From contig NRSV01000057.1 of assembly GCA_002286855.1 (NCBI GenBank), forward strand, positions 3,647 through 67,646: 64,000 bases of DNA, read 5' to 3'. A model generated the notes under the pieces. It did no database searches and was not told the origin of the DNA. It worked only from the letters and a program-made list of their open reading frames with translations. Below, one piece after another: positions 1 through 10,314 of the stretch. How positions within the stretch are numbered: position 1 is the first letter of the stretch; each line of letters starts with the position of its first letter. Made by a program: the position numbers and the translations under genes. The stretch is from Bipolaris cookei. Taxonomy: Eukaryota > Ascomycota > Dothideomycetes > Pleosporales > Pleosporaceae.

Positions 1-576
1 TTGGCCGTGCCCAAATGCCCCATGGGCGCCCATGGGGCACTTGGGCTGGGCTGGGCCTGGTCGGGCAACTTGGGTTGCCTGACCATGTCAATCGCTGAAG
101 GGCATTAACTCAAGCTTATGCTGAAATTTAGTACTATGTCTTGAAGAAGCGATCTCCTTTTTGTACTTGTTATATTGACTCTTGACCATCTGCTCGATCC
201 TCTCAACAACACGAAGTAAGTCACCTGTTGAAGTCATAAGATAGTCCTTTAGGACCTTATGCATTCCTTCAACAGGTGAACTTGTAATCGTGCTATAGTG
301 TCGGTGGTGAGAAGTCCATGCAGCTGCCCACTCCGTGCGTGTTAGGTATTGGTCCTCTTGCAAGTACCTGCAGAGATCTGCCTGATGGCTGTAGTCTTTA
401 ATTAAATCATTCCATTTAAACTGGAACTCTAACGGCCTCTTTGCGTAGACTAGCTGCTCTAGTTAGCGAGGGCTGGATGCAGCGATTGACATGGTCAGGC
501 AACCCAAGTTGCCCGACCAGGCCCAGCCCAGCCCAAGTGCCCCATGGGCGCCCATGGGGCATTTGGGCACGGCCAA
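1..576. mobile_element. Short MULE-like element with 97-bp perfect TIRs
   Basis: Bases 1-97 are the exact reverse complement of 480-576, so the 576-bp interval is bounded by 97-bp perfect inverted repeats. Long perfect TIRs are typical of Mutator-like elements, and the interior carries a piece of MULE transposase on the minus strand. Each TIR contains an internal palindrome built on CCATGGGCGCCCATGG. The target-site duplication cannot be checked because the left end is the window edge. The element is non-autonomous; its internal fragment overlaps in sequence with the MULE ORF at 2217-3296. Confidence 0.85.
88..363 (-). pseudogene. MULE transposase fragment inside the TIR element
   Basis: A 91-residue minus-strand frame without the catalytic core. 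It contains the stretch SPVEGMHKVLKDYL and ends with a segment (KYKKEIASSRHSTKFQ) that recurs almost unchanged at the start of the ORF at 2217-3296. It therefore comes from the middle of a MULE transposase, between the DDE domain and the SWIM zinc finger. The frame runs about 10 bases into the left TIR. It is a relic, not a gene. Confidence 0.6.
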
Positions 577-763
577 GCTTTTGACATTAGTATTACTAAT
601 CTATTTATAAATGGTTGGTCTTGCTACTAGTATAAAACGCTTGTTCTGAAGTGCAATATCAACTCACTTATATAATGAGGGATAAGATCTTCTACTATAT
701 TACTACATTTCTACGATAACAGAACTTCGAACAAACAACGTGCGTGCGTAACACGGTACTAAT

Positions 764-1564
764 CTACTCGCTACTGCCATCATACCACATACTATCTGAC
801 AACTGTTCGAGTAGCGGAGACTCGACGCTAAACAACGCTGCCTCAGAGCCGCGATACTCATCGTGCTGGTGCTTTCCAACATCAATTAGACCGCTATTAC
901 CCCAATGGTTAAGACATAATAGCGCTTCTGACGTTACCTCATTGAGACGTCGTCGGCGACTATCTAATACAAAACCCGCAGTACTAAATACTCTCTCGGC
1001 TTCAGAACTCATAGCAGGTGTTGAGTATACGTCGATAGCAAATCGTGAGATTGATGGATACTTTGCTCGCACTTGATCCCGTAACCAATATTGGAAGGGT
1101 ACTAGGTTATCATCCGTCTCGAGCTCACTATTGAGATACAGAGTGAGCTCGTCTCCAACAGGCCGGGGTATTCTTAAACGACGGCCTTCTTTCAACAAGT
1201 CGTCGATATTATTGAGCTTGACTTTCTTGATTGGTGGTTGATTAGGATCTGACGAGCTAGGTATATGTCGCCCTTGGGATAACTGAGATGGGTTTGACGA
1301 CGTCGTATATACTTGCACTGGTGTCGTAGCGCGAGGTCGATAGTCTCGTTCCCACATAGATCGGACCTTATGGAGTTGCGCATCTACCTCGGATTCTTTC
1401 CAGTTCAACTTTAAATACTCAAGCTTCCCACGAGGATCAAAGAGTAGAGCTGCAGTATATACTGGTGAATCGTCTAGCTTCGTATAATACTCGTTAGCCT
1501 TAGCCCAGGCGTGTTCGATTGCTGTCCAAAACGCTACTTCAGTAGAGCTCTGTGCGTACGTGTT
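764..1564 (-). pseudogene. hAT transposase, C-terminal part
   Basis: The minus-strand frame covers about 265 residues and ends in a classical hAT C-terminal dimerisation domain: SSEAERVFSTAG, then an R-rich RRRRLN turn and LCLNHWG. The N-terminal BED finger and most of the catalytic region are absent. The frame is cut at about 1565-1570, where an ambiguous base (1569) marks the junction with LINE sequence, so either the LINE inserted there or the assembly joined two repeats. The A/T-rich stretch 577-763 is probably the 3' end of the same element. No function expected. Confidence 0.8.
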
Positions 1565-1570
1565 CTTCNT

Positions 1571-2115
1571 GCAGATGCGGGAGACCACAAACGGCAGAGC
1601 ATTTACTTCTATACTGCGGCTTCTACAGCGTAGAAAGAAACCAGCTCAAAAAGACTCTCAACCAAAAAGTACTCAAACTCCCACTATTACTCCATACCAC
1701 GAGCGGTATAGAAGCCACCTTGGCTTTTATTACTAGCACAAGGATAGGAACAAGAAAGTGGCATCTTGGCCAAGAAGGCTAGAAAGAAAAACAAGAGAAA
1801 AGAACAATAAAAGAAGAAAAACAAAGAAGAACGAATTTTGATCTTTTAGTAATATTTCCTTTCCCCTAAGAGAGCTCGCTGGAAGGCAGCCTAGCTGCCC
1901 TACATCTCTCCCTGTTACCAAACTGCTCTTTAGCACTAGGCATCTAGAGAGCTAGTAATAGCTTAGCTAGATACAGGCCGAAGCACCATAGTCACGCAAT
2001 ACAGCACAACGTACCAAATTGTAACTAGGTAGATAGAACGGCCTTTGGCCAAAGTCCTACATAGCCAACGGCTGATACAGGACTATAATGGAATAATAAT
2101 AATAATAATAATAAG
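1571..2115 (+). mobile_element. 5'-truncated LINE, 3' end with (AAT)n tail
   Basis: The 5' part encodes the end of a non-LTR ORF2, with a CxCG..QTAEHLLLYC zinc-knuckle-like motif at about 1571-1640. A 3' UTR follows, containing the palindrome CTTTGGCCAAAG at about 2044-2055. The element ends in about eight AAT units (2092-2115). The same 3' UTR and tail recur at 42608-43124 and 4982-5091, so this is one Tad/I-type LINE family. Upstream domains are missing, as expected of 5' truncation during target-primed reverse transcription. Confidence 0.8.
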
Positions 2116-2207
2116 CTCATTAAGCCGAGCTAACGTAATATAGTAGTGATTAAGCCTATATAAGCTAGCGTATTACTGTATCACGTTAGCTTGGCTTGAT
2201 GAGCTTG
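2113..2207. repeat. ~95-bp foldback (MITE-like) repeat
   Basis: The stretch begins AAGCTCATTAAGCCGAGC and ends GCTTGGCTTGATGAGCTT. Its two ~25-bp arms are imperfect inverted repeats around a ~45-bp A/T-rich spacer. It sits between the LINE tail and the MULE coding fragment, so it is either a small foldback element or the palindromic end of a larger one. No further copy was recognised here. Confidence 0.5.
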
Positions 2208-2216
2208 ATTGTTGAC

Positions 2217-3296
2217 AACTCTGAATATAACAAGTACAAAAAGGAGATCGCTTCTTCAAGACATAGTACTAAATTTCAGAATAAGCTTGAGTTAATGCCC
2301 TTCTTACCATATGGGATCCATGATGTTCTCAGACCGCCAGCTATTGAGCGTATTAGGCAACAAGACTTGCTACGCCAGAAAGAGCAAAGTCGGGGCCATG
2401 GTGAGCATCCTTGCTCAGGTCTCTTCGAGAAAACCAATGGTCTTCCATGCCGCCATACACTGCAAGAAGTGATAGCTGCGAAGTCTACACTACGACTAAA
2501 CTATCTCTATGATGATCACTGGCGCTATCAACGCGAGCAAGGACCTTCAGTGCTTCTATCCCCTAGGCCATACCAGTCTGTTCTAGAGCCCCTTATAGCT
2601 CAAACAAGGGGTGCACCAAGGAGAAATGAAACATCTACTCGTCGAGACCCCTCAGCTTTCGAACAACCTATGCCACCTTCTATCCCTCGCTATCAGCCTT
2701 ACCATGAACCCCAGGGCCAAACACTGACCGAAGCTCTGCAGCAAGTCGGCACTTCAGTCACTGTTTCAGTTCCTACATCTATACCAGGCGCGGGTCCTGT
2801 GACCACTCGTATATCTGTGTCAATTCCAGCACCTGCTCCTTTACCTTCACTCACATCTCCTCGTTCATCCCCGCCGGTAGCTGTCGTTGTGTCAGTTACC
2901 ATGGCCCCGTCTCCTGTCTGGCGACCTCCAACACTAGAAGAGTTTCTAGCTGACATTGAAGGTCGACGATCTCAAACTGTTCTGTACCAGTGTAATGATA
3001 TGATGTCAGCTACCAACTTTCTAACAGAGACCGGGCAAGAGGAGGATCCTATAGAACTAGTGGAGGCACGGAATATGGCTCTTGCCACGCAAGGACTCTT
3101 CGCTTCTTGTACACCAACCATGGCTTGGAACTATCACTTTGGAGACATGGAAGCTTTCTATACTGAGAGATTCGCACTTGTTGACGCTCAGAACGCACTT
3201 GTTGAGCGTGAAGATGTACCCAAGCCGCGGCCTAAACGTGCTGCAGCAGTCGCGGCTTCTAAAGCCTGGAAAAGTCTTGGCCCGCGTAAAAGATGA
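2217..3296 (+). pseudogene. MULE transposase, C-terminal half with SWIM zinc finger
   Basis: About 359 residues without a stop. The first ~20 residues repeat the end of the fragment at 88-363. A SWIM-type finger follows (HPCSGLFEKTNGLPCRH), placed C-terminal to the missing MULE DDE domain. The rest is a long Pro/Ser/Thr-rich tail (SVPTSIPGAG, PSLTSPRSSPP) ending in basic PRPKRAAAV. There is no catalytic core or start of its own; the frame is entered from repeat sequence, so it is a 5'-truncated transposase. That it is intact to its natural end suggests fairly recent truncation. Confidence 0.7.
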
Positions 3297-3423
3297 CGGC
3301 ATCAATAGATAATAAAGCTAGTAATACATTTGATTAAAGCGCAGCCACCCTTTATATGTATCTATGCCTAAAAGAATAGAATACTGTAATGTGTCTGGCA
3401 CCAGTAAAGATTTAGCTAGCGTT

Positions 3424-3513
3424 GGGGACAAATCTCATCTTGGGGACAAATCTCATCTTGGGGACAAATCTCATCTTGGGGACAAATCTCATCTTGGGAA
3501 CAAATCTCAGCAG
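3424..3513 (+). repeat. Five tandem copies of an 18-bp unit
   Basis: The unit GGGGACAAATCTCATCTT is repeated from 3424; four copies are essentially identical and the fifth (3496-3513) diverges to GGGAACAAATCTCAGCAG. A single related copy followed by the same CAGCAGCCA continuation lies near 50948. It looks like a variable-number subterminal repeat of one element family. It is not a CRISPR: the copies abut without spacers and the genome is fungal. Confidence 0.85.
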
Positions 3514-3856
3514 CCACGTATGTAGCTGTCAGATGTAAGATACATGACAGATTCCGGGTGTGGGCTGAGCACCTGGATTCTGTGAGCCAATCAGATCAAA
3601 GAGTCCGAGCCACCTTGGCCACACTGAAACAATGAGGGGTCAAGCCACATCACAAAATAACAAAACCTGTTAGAATTAGGTCCTTTAGTAGTACGACAAC
3701 GGAGGTGCCTTTCAAAAGTTTGGCCCCCCACCTGTCAGAAAGCTATAAGCTACTATGCTGAATCCGGGAGTTGCTCCGATTGTACGTGGCCTCTGCTCAC
3801 ATACGAAGAGATCGCTTTCGACTACCCAACGCTTTTGATCAAATTCTGGCCTTACA

Positions 3857-5312
3857 ATGAATTACAGTGCGGCAACTCGTGCTCTTGTTGTTTCTCTCAA
3901 AGCAACAGGCAAAAGCAATGGCGAGATAACTGACTTAACGGGTGTAGAGAAGCGTACGCTCAACAAAATATATGCCCGGGCGGTTGAGCGTGGATTTGAC
4001 CCAGCTGAACGTTCACTTAATCTTCGGGACGAGCATGTACAAGATGCAACTCGATCCGGCCGTCCGTCAAAGCAGACTAAGGATACAACTTCCGCTGTAG
4101 TGCTTACAGTACGCCGTGATCGCTATGGGAGAGGGAAATCGTGCGCTGGCATTGCTGGTATGATTAGAGAAAAGGGAATCGAAGTCTCAGCCAGCACTGT
4201 GTATCGTATACTCAAGAAAGCTGGGTTCAGAAAGACGAAACCGACAAGGAAGCCTGGGTGGACGAAGCAGATGCGGGAGGATCGACTTAAGTGGTGTTTA
4301 GAGCATAAAGACTGGACTCTCAAAGACTGGAAGAATGTGATTTGGTCAGATGAAACGAGTATTGTGTTGCTCCATCGACGAGGTGGCTATCGTGTATGGC
4401 GTAAAGCTGATGAAGCTTTTGTACGAAGCTGTATTCGGGAGCGTTGGAAAGGCGATTCCGAGTTTATGTTCTGGGCGTGCTTCTCCTACGACAAGAAGGG
4501 GCCGTGTCATTGCTGGATACCAGAGATGAAGAAGGACAAGGAAAAGGCTGATAAAGAGATAAAGGAGATGAACGAGAATCTTGAGCCAATGATGAAAGAG
4601 CAATGGGAGCTTAATAATGGTATGCGTCGACTTAATCTACGAACAACCCATGGCCAGAAGCCCCAGTGGCGATGGAATCAGAAGAATGGCAAGCTAGCTC
4701 GTGGTAAAGGTTCTGGCATTGATTGGTATCGCTATCAAACAACAATTCTTCGACCAAAGCTGCTACCCTTTGCGCAGCAGTGTAAAGATGCTCGACCAGG
4801 AACAATCGTACAGGAAGACAAAGCTCCATCACATGAGCATCACGCTCAGCAGCTGATATATGACCTATATGGCATTACGAAGCTTCTTTGGCCAGGTAAT
4901 TCGCCAGATCTAAACGCGATTGAGCCATGCCGGCCATGGATGAAGAGAAGAACTGCGAGAAAGGGCGCACCAAAGAGCAGAGCAGCAATACAGCACAAAG
5001 TACCAAATTGTAAATAAGCAGATAGAACGGCCTCTGGCCAGAGTCCTACATAGCCAACGGCTGATACAGGACTATAACGGAATAATAATAACAAAGAGCA
5101 GAACTGAAGCTATTCAGGCATGGGAGCAGTGTTGGGCGGAGTTACCTCAAGATAAGATTCAGGCGTTGATCGAGCGTATCCCTATACATATACAAAAGAT
5201 AATTGAGCTTAGGGGCGGTAATGAGTATAGAGAGGGCAGAGACGCTGGTCGATTTCGTGCTACTCCTTCTACTACTCTATCAGCTAATTCTGAATGGGAG
5301 GATATTTCATAA
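3857..5312 (+). pseudogene. Tc1-family transposase interrupted by a LINE insertion
   Basis: Starts at the ATG at 3857. An N-terminal helix-turn-helix region (NGEITDLTGVEKRTLNKIY) and a second HTH around VYRILKKAGFRK precede the catalytic triad: SDETS, then QEDKAPSH, then NSPDLNAIE (Asp, Asp, Glu). The frame is intact to codon ~375, where the LINE tail gives a false end at 5017. After the insertion, coding resumes at 5092 (TEAIQAWEQCWAELP) and stops at 5310-5312, with an 11-bp duplication (CAAAGAGCAGA) at both edges. The interruption is the only obvious lesion. The last ~70 residues are split off but all catalytic residues lie upstream. Confidence 0.85.
4982..5091 (+). mobile_element. 110-bp LINE 3' tail inserted in the Tc1 transposase
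   Basis: It carries only the last part of the shared LINE 3' UTR (GATAGAACGGCCT..GGCC, CCAACGGCTGATACAGGAC) and ends in AAT repeats. CAAAGAGCAGA is present at 4971-4981 and again at 5092-5102: an 11-bp target-site duplication. Plus orientation. Confidence 0.85.
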
Positions 5313-5694
5313 AACTTCAAGCAGTTAATTACAGTCAAGCAATGATATCGAGCTTTGCACCATAAGGCCTGCTCACGTGCTCGGAGAAATAACCTAATTA
5401 GGCATAATGGCTTTTAGCTTTCTGACAAAGGGGGGACCAGACTTTTGAAAGGCACCTCCGTACTATGGGTAATTAAGTCGGAGTGGCAAGGTGGGTAGTT
5501 CTAACGTCTACTATTCGGCATATCCGCTGTGTTGTTGTCTGTTTACTATGCGTACGCGGCAACGTGTATTGTGTGCACACGCGCAGCACTGGCCACCGCG
5601 TGGCGCCATTCTCTCGCCCAGACTCTGAACTTTCTTCTACCAACCTGGACTGGACTCGCATATTCTCAACAAAACCCGTGATATCATATAACTA

Positions 5695-6786
5695 ACGTGG
5701 TTCACAAGCGAGTCGGCCACCCAAGCGGCCACTTTGCACCGGCGCGTCCCATCAACGTTATAACGCGTCATGTCTCAGCAACGCACCTCTCAAACTTCAT
5801 ATACTGAATCAGATCTTCAGCTTGCTCTTTTTGATATCCAAACAAAACGTGTTCAACGCCAAAAACGAGCTGCTACTATTTATAACGTCCCTCGAACTAC
5901 TCTCCAAGACCGACGTGCTGGGAAGCGCCTCCGACGCGACTGTGAAGCCAACTCAAAGCATCTTAATAAGCTAGAAGAGTAGGCTATAGTTGAGCGTATT
6001 CTTAAAGAGTCTGCGCGAGGATTTGCGTCTACGGAGACTGAAGTTCGAGTAATGGCTGATAAACTCCTGCATGAGCGCGCCAGCGACCCTGTTGGCAAGA
6101 ACTGGGTTGACAACTTTGTCATGCGAACTCCTGAGCTCTGTACGCGCTGGAGCCGTTCTTATGATCACCAGCGAGCTACCTGCGAGGACCCAGCAACTAT
6201 CCATCGCTGGTTTGATCTAGTCAAGGCGACGAAGCAGAAGTGGGGTATTGTGGACAACGACATCTACAACTTTGATGAAAATGGCTTTGTGATGGGCAAG
6301 ATTTCATCACAGTTAGTTATCACAGCCTCTGAGAGTTCTAGGAAAAAGAAGCGGATTACAGCCAGGTAACCGTGAGTGGGTTACTGTAATCCAAGGCGTA
6401 GGCGCTTCGGGTCGCCGGCTACTCTTCAAGAGACTCTAGACGAATCAAACAAGCGTAAGAGCCAGAAGCGGTGATACGCATGGACAGAAGAGACTCTTAC
6501 TGTAGGTGAGGCACAAGATATATTAGCTGAACGGGCAGGTAGTAGTCGTGGCGACGGCGAGAGCGCGCTGAAGAGGGTGCGAGGAGAGAGGCGGTGCGGG
6601 CGTTGTAAGGAGACTGGACACAACGCCCGCACCTGCGCAGTTGAAGTAGATAGTGCAAGTGATAGTGGTGATTCTGATAATTAATTTGATATACTGTAAT
6701 AGTTTATTGACTGTGATAAAGATACGTGATAACGTCTTAATGGCGACGCACCGGTGCAAAGTGGCCGACTCGCTTGTGAACCACGT
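5695..6786 (+). mobile_element. Pogo/Fot1-like element, internally deleted (copy A)
   Basis: Ends are ACGTGGTTCACAAGCGAG at 5695 and its reverse complement ending at 6786, flanked by TA (5693-5694 and 6787-6788), the duplication typical of Tc1/mariner elements. At 1,092 bp it is well short of the 1.85 kb of the intact copy at 49077-50926. The catalytic second half of the transposase is missing. The deletion junction near 6415 is the same as in copy B at 17606-18490. Confidence 0.85.
5770..6684 (+). pseudogene. Remnant pogo-like transposase (copy A)
   Basis: ATG at 5770; residues 1-70 carry the first HTH (YNVPRTTLQDRRAGK). A TAG at 5980-5982 ends the frame, but the same frame continues with the CENP-B-type HTH (DPVGKNWVDNFVMR) and reaches YNFDENGF, where the first catalytic Asp lies. 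A frameshift near 6340 and a large deletion then join GASGRR to the C-terminal tail, which keeps a CCHC zinc knuckle (RCGRCKETGHNARTC) at about 6595-6640. Second and third catalytic Asp are lost. Confidence 0.8.
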
Positions 6787-6788
6787 TA

Positions 6789-7505
6789 ATCAATAGATCA
6801 ATCTAATCAACCAATTTATCACATCTTCTTATTCCAATTGTCAGATTGTGATATTCTCAAGGACATGATACTCGCGATAATGGACTGTTTGGGTTGATCT
6901 GATTGGCTTACAGATCCAGGTGCTTAGCTCACTCCCGGAATCTGCCATGTATCGTACATCTGACAGTTTCATTCCTGTACTATGTAAATACAATCCAAAC
7001 CATACAGAGCATTCATAAGTGATGGTGACCCGATTAGGAATTTCTCAATCAGGTCACAACTTAAAAAAGAACTCGTCAATAACTCTTTGTTGAGACTGGG
7101 ATCTTTGCTCATGACTCAACTCAAGTCGGGGTTGGAATACAGACCAATAGGAGTGCATGCGTGATATCCATACTTACCAATCTTTCGCCACTCCCGAGGC
7201 CCGACTCCCGCGCCAAGGCCCATGGCCCGACTCCCGTTTCCCTAGTGTGACGGATCATTCACACAGTCAATCAACCAATAAAATATGCATACGTTTTTTA
7301 ATCCTTCACTTCTTCTCGCGCATAGATGTTAGTTTGACCAAAAACACCCTAGGTAGCGAAGCAAGGTTTAGGATGATGGCTATTCCACTGTAACTAGTAA
7401 GATACTGGATTCTGCCAGGCTCATTTGACACCCTATAGATATCTCAGGCTCTGCCGCGAATCAAATTATAATTTTTTTGCTTGCCTCTTCTTCTTTATCA
7501 TTGCG
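6789..7505. other. Intergenic, upstream of the acyl-CoA ligase
   Basis: 6894-6966 is the right arm of the inverted repeat. The remaining ~540 bases hold no supported gene and are the presumed promoter of the downstream ligase. Short frames (e.g. 7157-7393) lack domains. Confidence 0.5.
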
Positions 7506-9602
7506 ATGGGGTATCCTTTGTTGGCCATATGCGCCATGATTCTTGCGCTTCGTTATCTATCCTCATGGTCTCGTTCGGAAAAGGGATTGCAGAAAACCCA
7601 CCTGTTAGCTGAAGATGATGAAACACTTGCCGAGATTGAGGGTAAAATATGGCCTCAATTGTCAGTCTTTGAACATGTCGAGCGAGGGTTGAAGAGAAAT
7701 CCTTATGGGCCTGCAGTTATCTGCTTGATGAACCAGTCAGCCAGCATTGAAAACTTGGTTGCTGCCTGTTCTGAAGGTAGCGAAGAAAACAAGGCCGATC
7801 GACTTCAGGCCTATTCCGCAACATCAAAGGTATGGAGTAGATACCAAAGCCAAATACACCAACCTAATGTAATTGAGTATATTCGTCCTCGCAGCCCCAC
7901 TCACGAAGGGAAGAACACTGCTTTCACAATCACATATACGCAACTCCATCGTACCGCCTTGAAGGTTGCCACGGGGCTGCTCGCTGTGGGTGTTCAACCA
8001 AACACAAGTATGATCATGCTCATTCCTAATGGTGCTGAGTATGCGATTCTACTTTGGGCCTGCATACTGTTGCGCATCACGTATGTGAACATGGACCCAA
8101 GCCACTTGGACTTCTCCAGCTTCGACGTACTCAAGCAGACAATACAAATGATAAAGCCCCAGCTTGTTGTAGCGCCTGACGCATACAGTGGAAAGGCTGT
8201 CGACGTAGCTATATCAGAACTTGAACTGCCCCAGCCGGTACGGGTTTGTCTATCAGATTCAGCTGTGGCATCTACGGGATGGAAGAGCCTCGTCGCAGTG
8301 GCGACACATGCAAACTCCCAAGGGTTCTTGGACCATGCATCGCTTGTTTCGGCAGCCCGACGTCATGACTTGAATCGCATCAATTCCATAATGTTTACGT
8401 CAGGTACATCCGGCATACCAAAAGGATGTCCCCAGAGTGTAGCTGCGATTTCACATGCTCTACACTCACAAGAATGGCTCATTGATCCGGATTCCGGAGC
8501 GGCCAAATATGCACTGATGCAGCCACACAACTCGCGAGGCATTGCACCAGCGCAAACACTCCAAACCTGGCGGGCAGGAGGCGCAGTAGTTTTTACAGGG
8601 CAGTCTTTTAGGTCAGTGAAAGATTATCTATTCATATTTACTGAGAATGAAACATTCTTACTGACGTTCAGTTGTGATATACAGCGTGGAAGATGCGATC
8701 AAGGCCATAGACCAACTTGGCGTGAGCTTCCTTGTGCTAACTCCACCAATGGTACACCAATTTGCCATTGCACTTGCCGCAGTCTCCCTAGACCTTTCGT
8801 GTGTGAGAAGGATTCAGATCGGTGGTGATGCTGTTACCAAAGAAGTTCTGGTCAAATGCGCAGCACTGTTCCCGCAGGCGCAAGTGTGCGTAAACCAGGG
8901 AATGACCGAAGGACCCGGTGTATTCGCTTGGCCGTTTCTTGAGACTAATTCCAAGGACATTCCATTTTTCGGAGGTCATATTTGTCCAGTTGGAGTTGTG
9001 GCACCCGGTGCGAAAATACGTCTCCGCTCCACTAAGGGCGAAAGTGTTGTGAAACGAGGCGAGCTCGGAGAGCTTCACATTTCTTGTCCGAGCATTATCA
9101 AGTGTTATCTCGGCGGGTTCTCTGACGACGTGTTTTACAACGACATCAAAGGAAGGTGGTTCAATACTAGAGACATGGCAATGATGGACGACAATGGTTT
9201 GGTATTCATCATGGGCCGACAGAAGGACACGATTCAGCGCGCAGGAAACACGATAGCACCTGCTGTTATTGAGAGCTGCATTTCTACTTTTACTAAGACT
9301 CAGGTAAGTTTCCCCAGTGTTCACCAATGGTCTCATCAACTGATTGACCATCATATTAGGCTGTTGTGGTACCGGTTCCCCACCCGGTGTTAGGCGCCGA
9401 ACCGATTGCGGTAGTTCAGTCTTTTAAAAATACCAGTGCGGAACAAGTCAAACAGCATGTTCAAACAGCTCTTGGCGAAGACTATGCCCTTGGAGGTGTC
9501 GTATGTCTTAAGCAACTAGGATTTGATGACTTTCCAGTAAATGCAACGCATAAGATCATCAAGTCTGAACTGCAGAATGCTGTCCTGAAATACTGGAAAT
9601 AG
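7506..9602 (+). CDS. Acyl-CoA ligase / stand-alone AMP-forming adenylating enzyme
   Basis: Three exons: 7506-8611, 8685-9303, 9360-9602, with introns of 73 and 56 bp (a CTGAC branch sequence precedes the first acceptor). The product is 655 residues. ATG at 7506 opens with a hydrophobic stretch (residues 1-19, YPLLAICAMILAL), a possible membrane anchor. The ANL signature FTSGTSGIPKG lies near residue 296, NQGMTEGPG in the middle, the hinge region RDMAMMDDNG near 527 then GRQKDTIQRAGNTI, and the C-terminal catalytic Lys in THKIIKSEL near 640. No carrier-protein or reductase domain follows, so it should activate a free carboxylic acid as acyl-AMP and probably make its CoA thioester. The substrate cannot be read. 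It is followed on the same strand, 712 bp on, by the questin-oxidase-like gene. No lesion seen. Confidence 0.85.
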
Positions 9603-10314
9603 AACAAAACTGCTTGCAGGAGGATAAAATAGACAATCATGTGGAAGATCCAAACAAACGTGCATTCCTTCTACAGAGTGTTGCAGATTGAGAGTTCGAA
9701 AGAATGTAAAACGTGCGGTATCAAATGTCTCTATCTGACCCTTGTTTTATGCATTCTTCAATGTTACAAGACCAGGATGTTACTAATAGCAAATACACAT
9801 AAGAATACTAAAACGTCTCTTATTATCTAAGAGGCGCATACATAGTTTGGATAAAATTAAGCATCGAGATCTCTTAAGCCGGTCCGAACGGAACGTTGGC
9901 ACTCCTAAACACTAAACGCACCAAATTCTGTTCTCGTTCAAATCATTACCGGATGACACATAATGTATGATGATTGGTAAGAAAATATACCAAAATCTCT
10001 AGTCTCGATGATGGGTGGGCGTAATGATTTGTTATTGCACATCTGTGTCCGTTTTTTTGTTGACTGCTTAAGCGTTACTATGCTCCTGCCACCCTATAGC
10101 CACTTTGCCATCTTCAGCGGATATCCCGGACTATGAACACGTGATTTCTCGGGCTATCGGGTTCCGATTTCCCAAGTGATGTACCGATGCTTACCTGATT
10201 ACTACAGAAGCCCGTTATGAAGCGGGGGTGTCTATAAAGCTTACTATGGACAAAAGTAAGTTCCTTTGGGTTATCCGCTATTTGGAATCAATTGAAGAAA
10301 CTTAGTAAGAAACA
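9603..10314. other. Intergenic, presumed promoter of the questin-oxidase-like gene
   Basis: No supported gene. The stretch is A/T-rich near 9780-9860 and precedes a plus-strand start at 10315. Confidence 0.5.

Larger units (their letters stand above)
3700..5460 (+). mobile_element. Tc1-like DNA transposon
   Basis: TIRs of about 50 bp: 3700-3749 starts CGGAGGTGCCTTTCAAAAGT and 5411-5460 is its reverse complement with a few differences. TA dinucleotides lie at 3692-3693 and directly after the right end. It encodes a DD34E transposase read on the plus strand. A 110-bp LINE tail is inserted in the coding region at 4982-5091. Without that, the element would be about 1.64 kb. Confidence 0.85.
3526..6966. 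repeat. 74-bp inverted repeats enclosing two nested transposons
   Basis: Bases 3526-3599 (starting CTGTCAGATGTA) match the reverse complement of 6894-6966 at roughly 90% by eye. The arms may be the TIRs of an older element or two copies of one repeat in opposite orientation. Between them lie a Tc1-like element (3700-5460) and a pogo-like element (5695-6786), both of which would be later insertions. Confidence 0.6.

Noticed and set aside
2699..2956. Gly/Thr-rich minus-strand frame
   Set aside because: Antisense shadow of the Pro/Ser-rich MULE tail.
3424..3513. Short regular repeats resembling a CRISPR array
   Set aside because: The units abut without spacers, and the genome is fungal.
8674..9393. 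Separate second adenylation gene downstream of the ligase
   Set aside because: Splicing 8612-8684 and 9304-9359 joins all parts into one normal-length ligase; this is exon 2, not a new gene.
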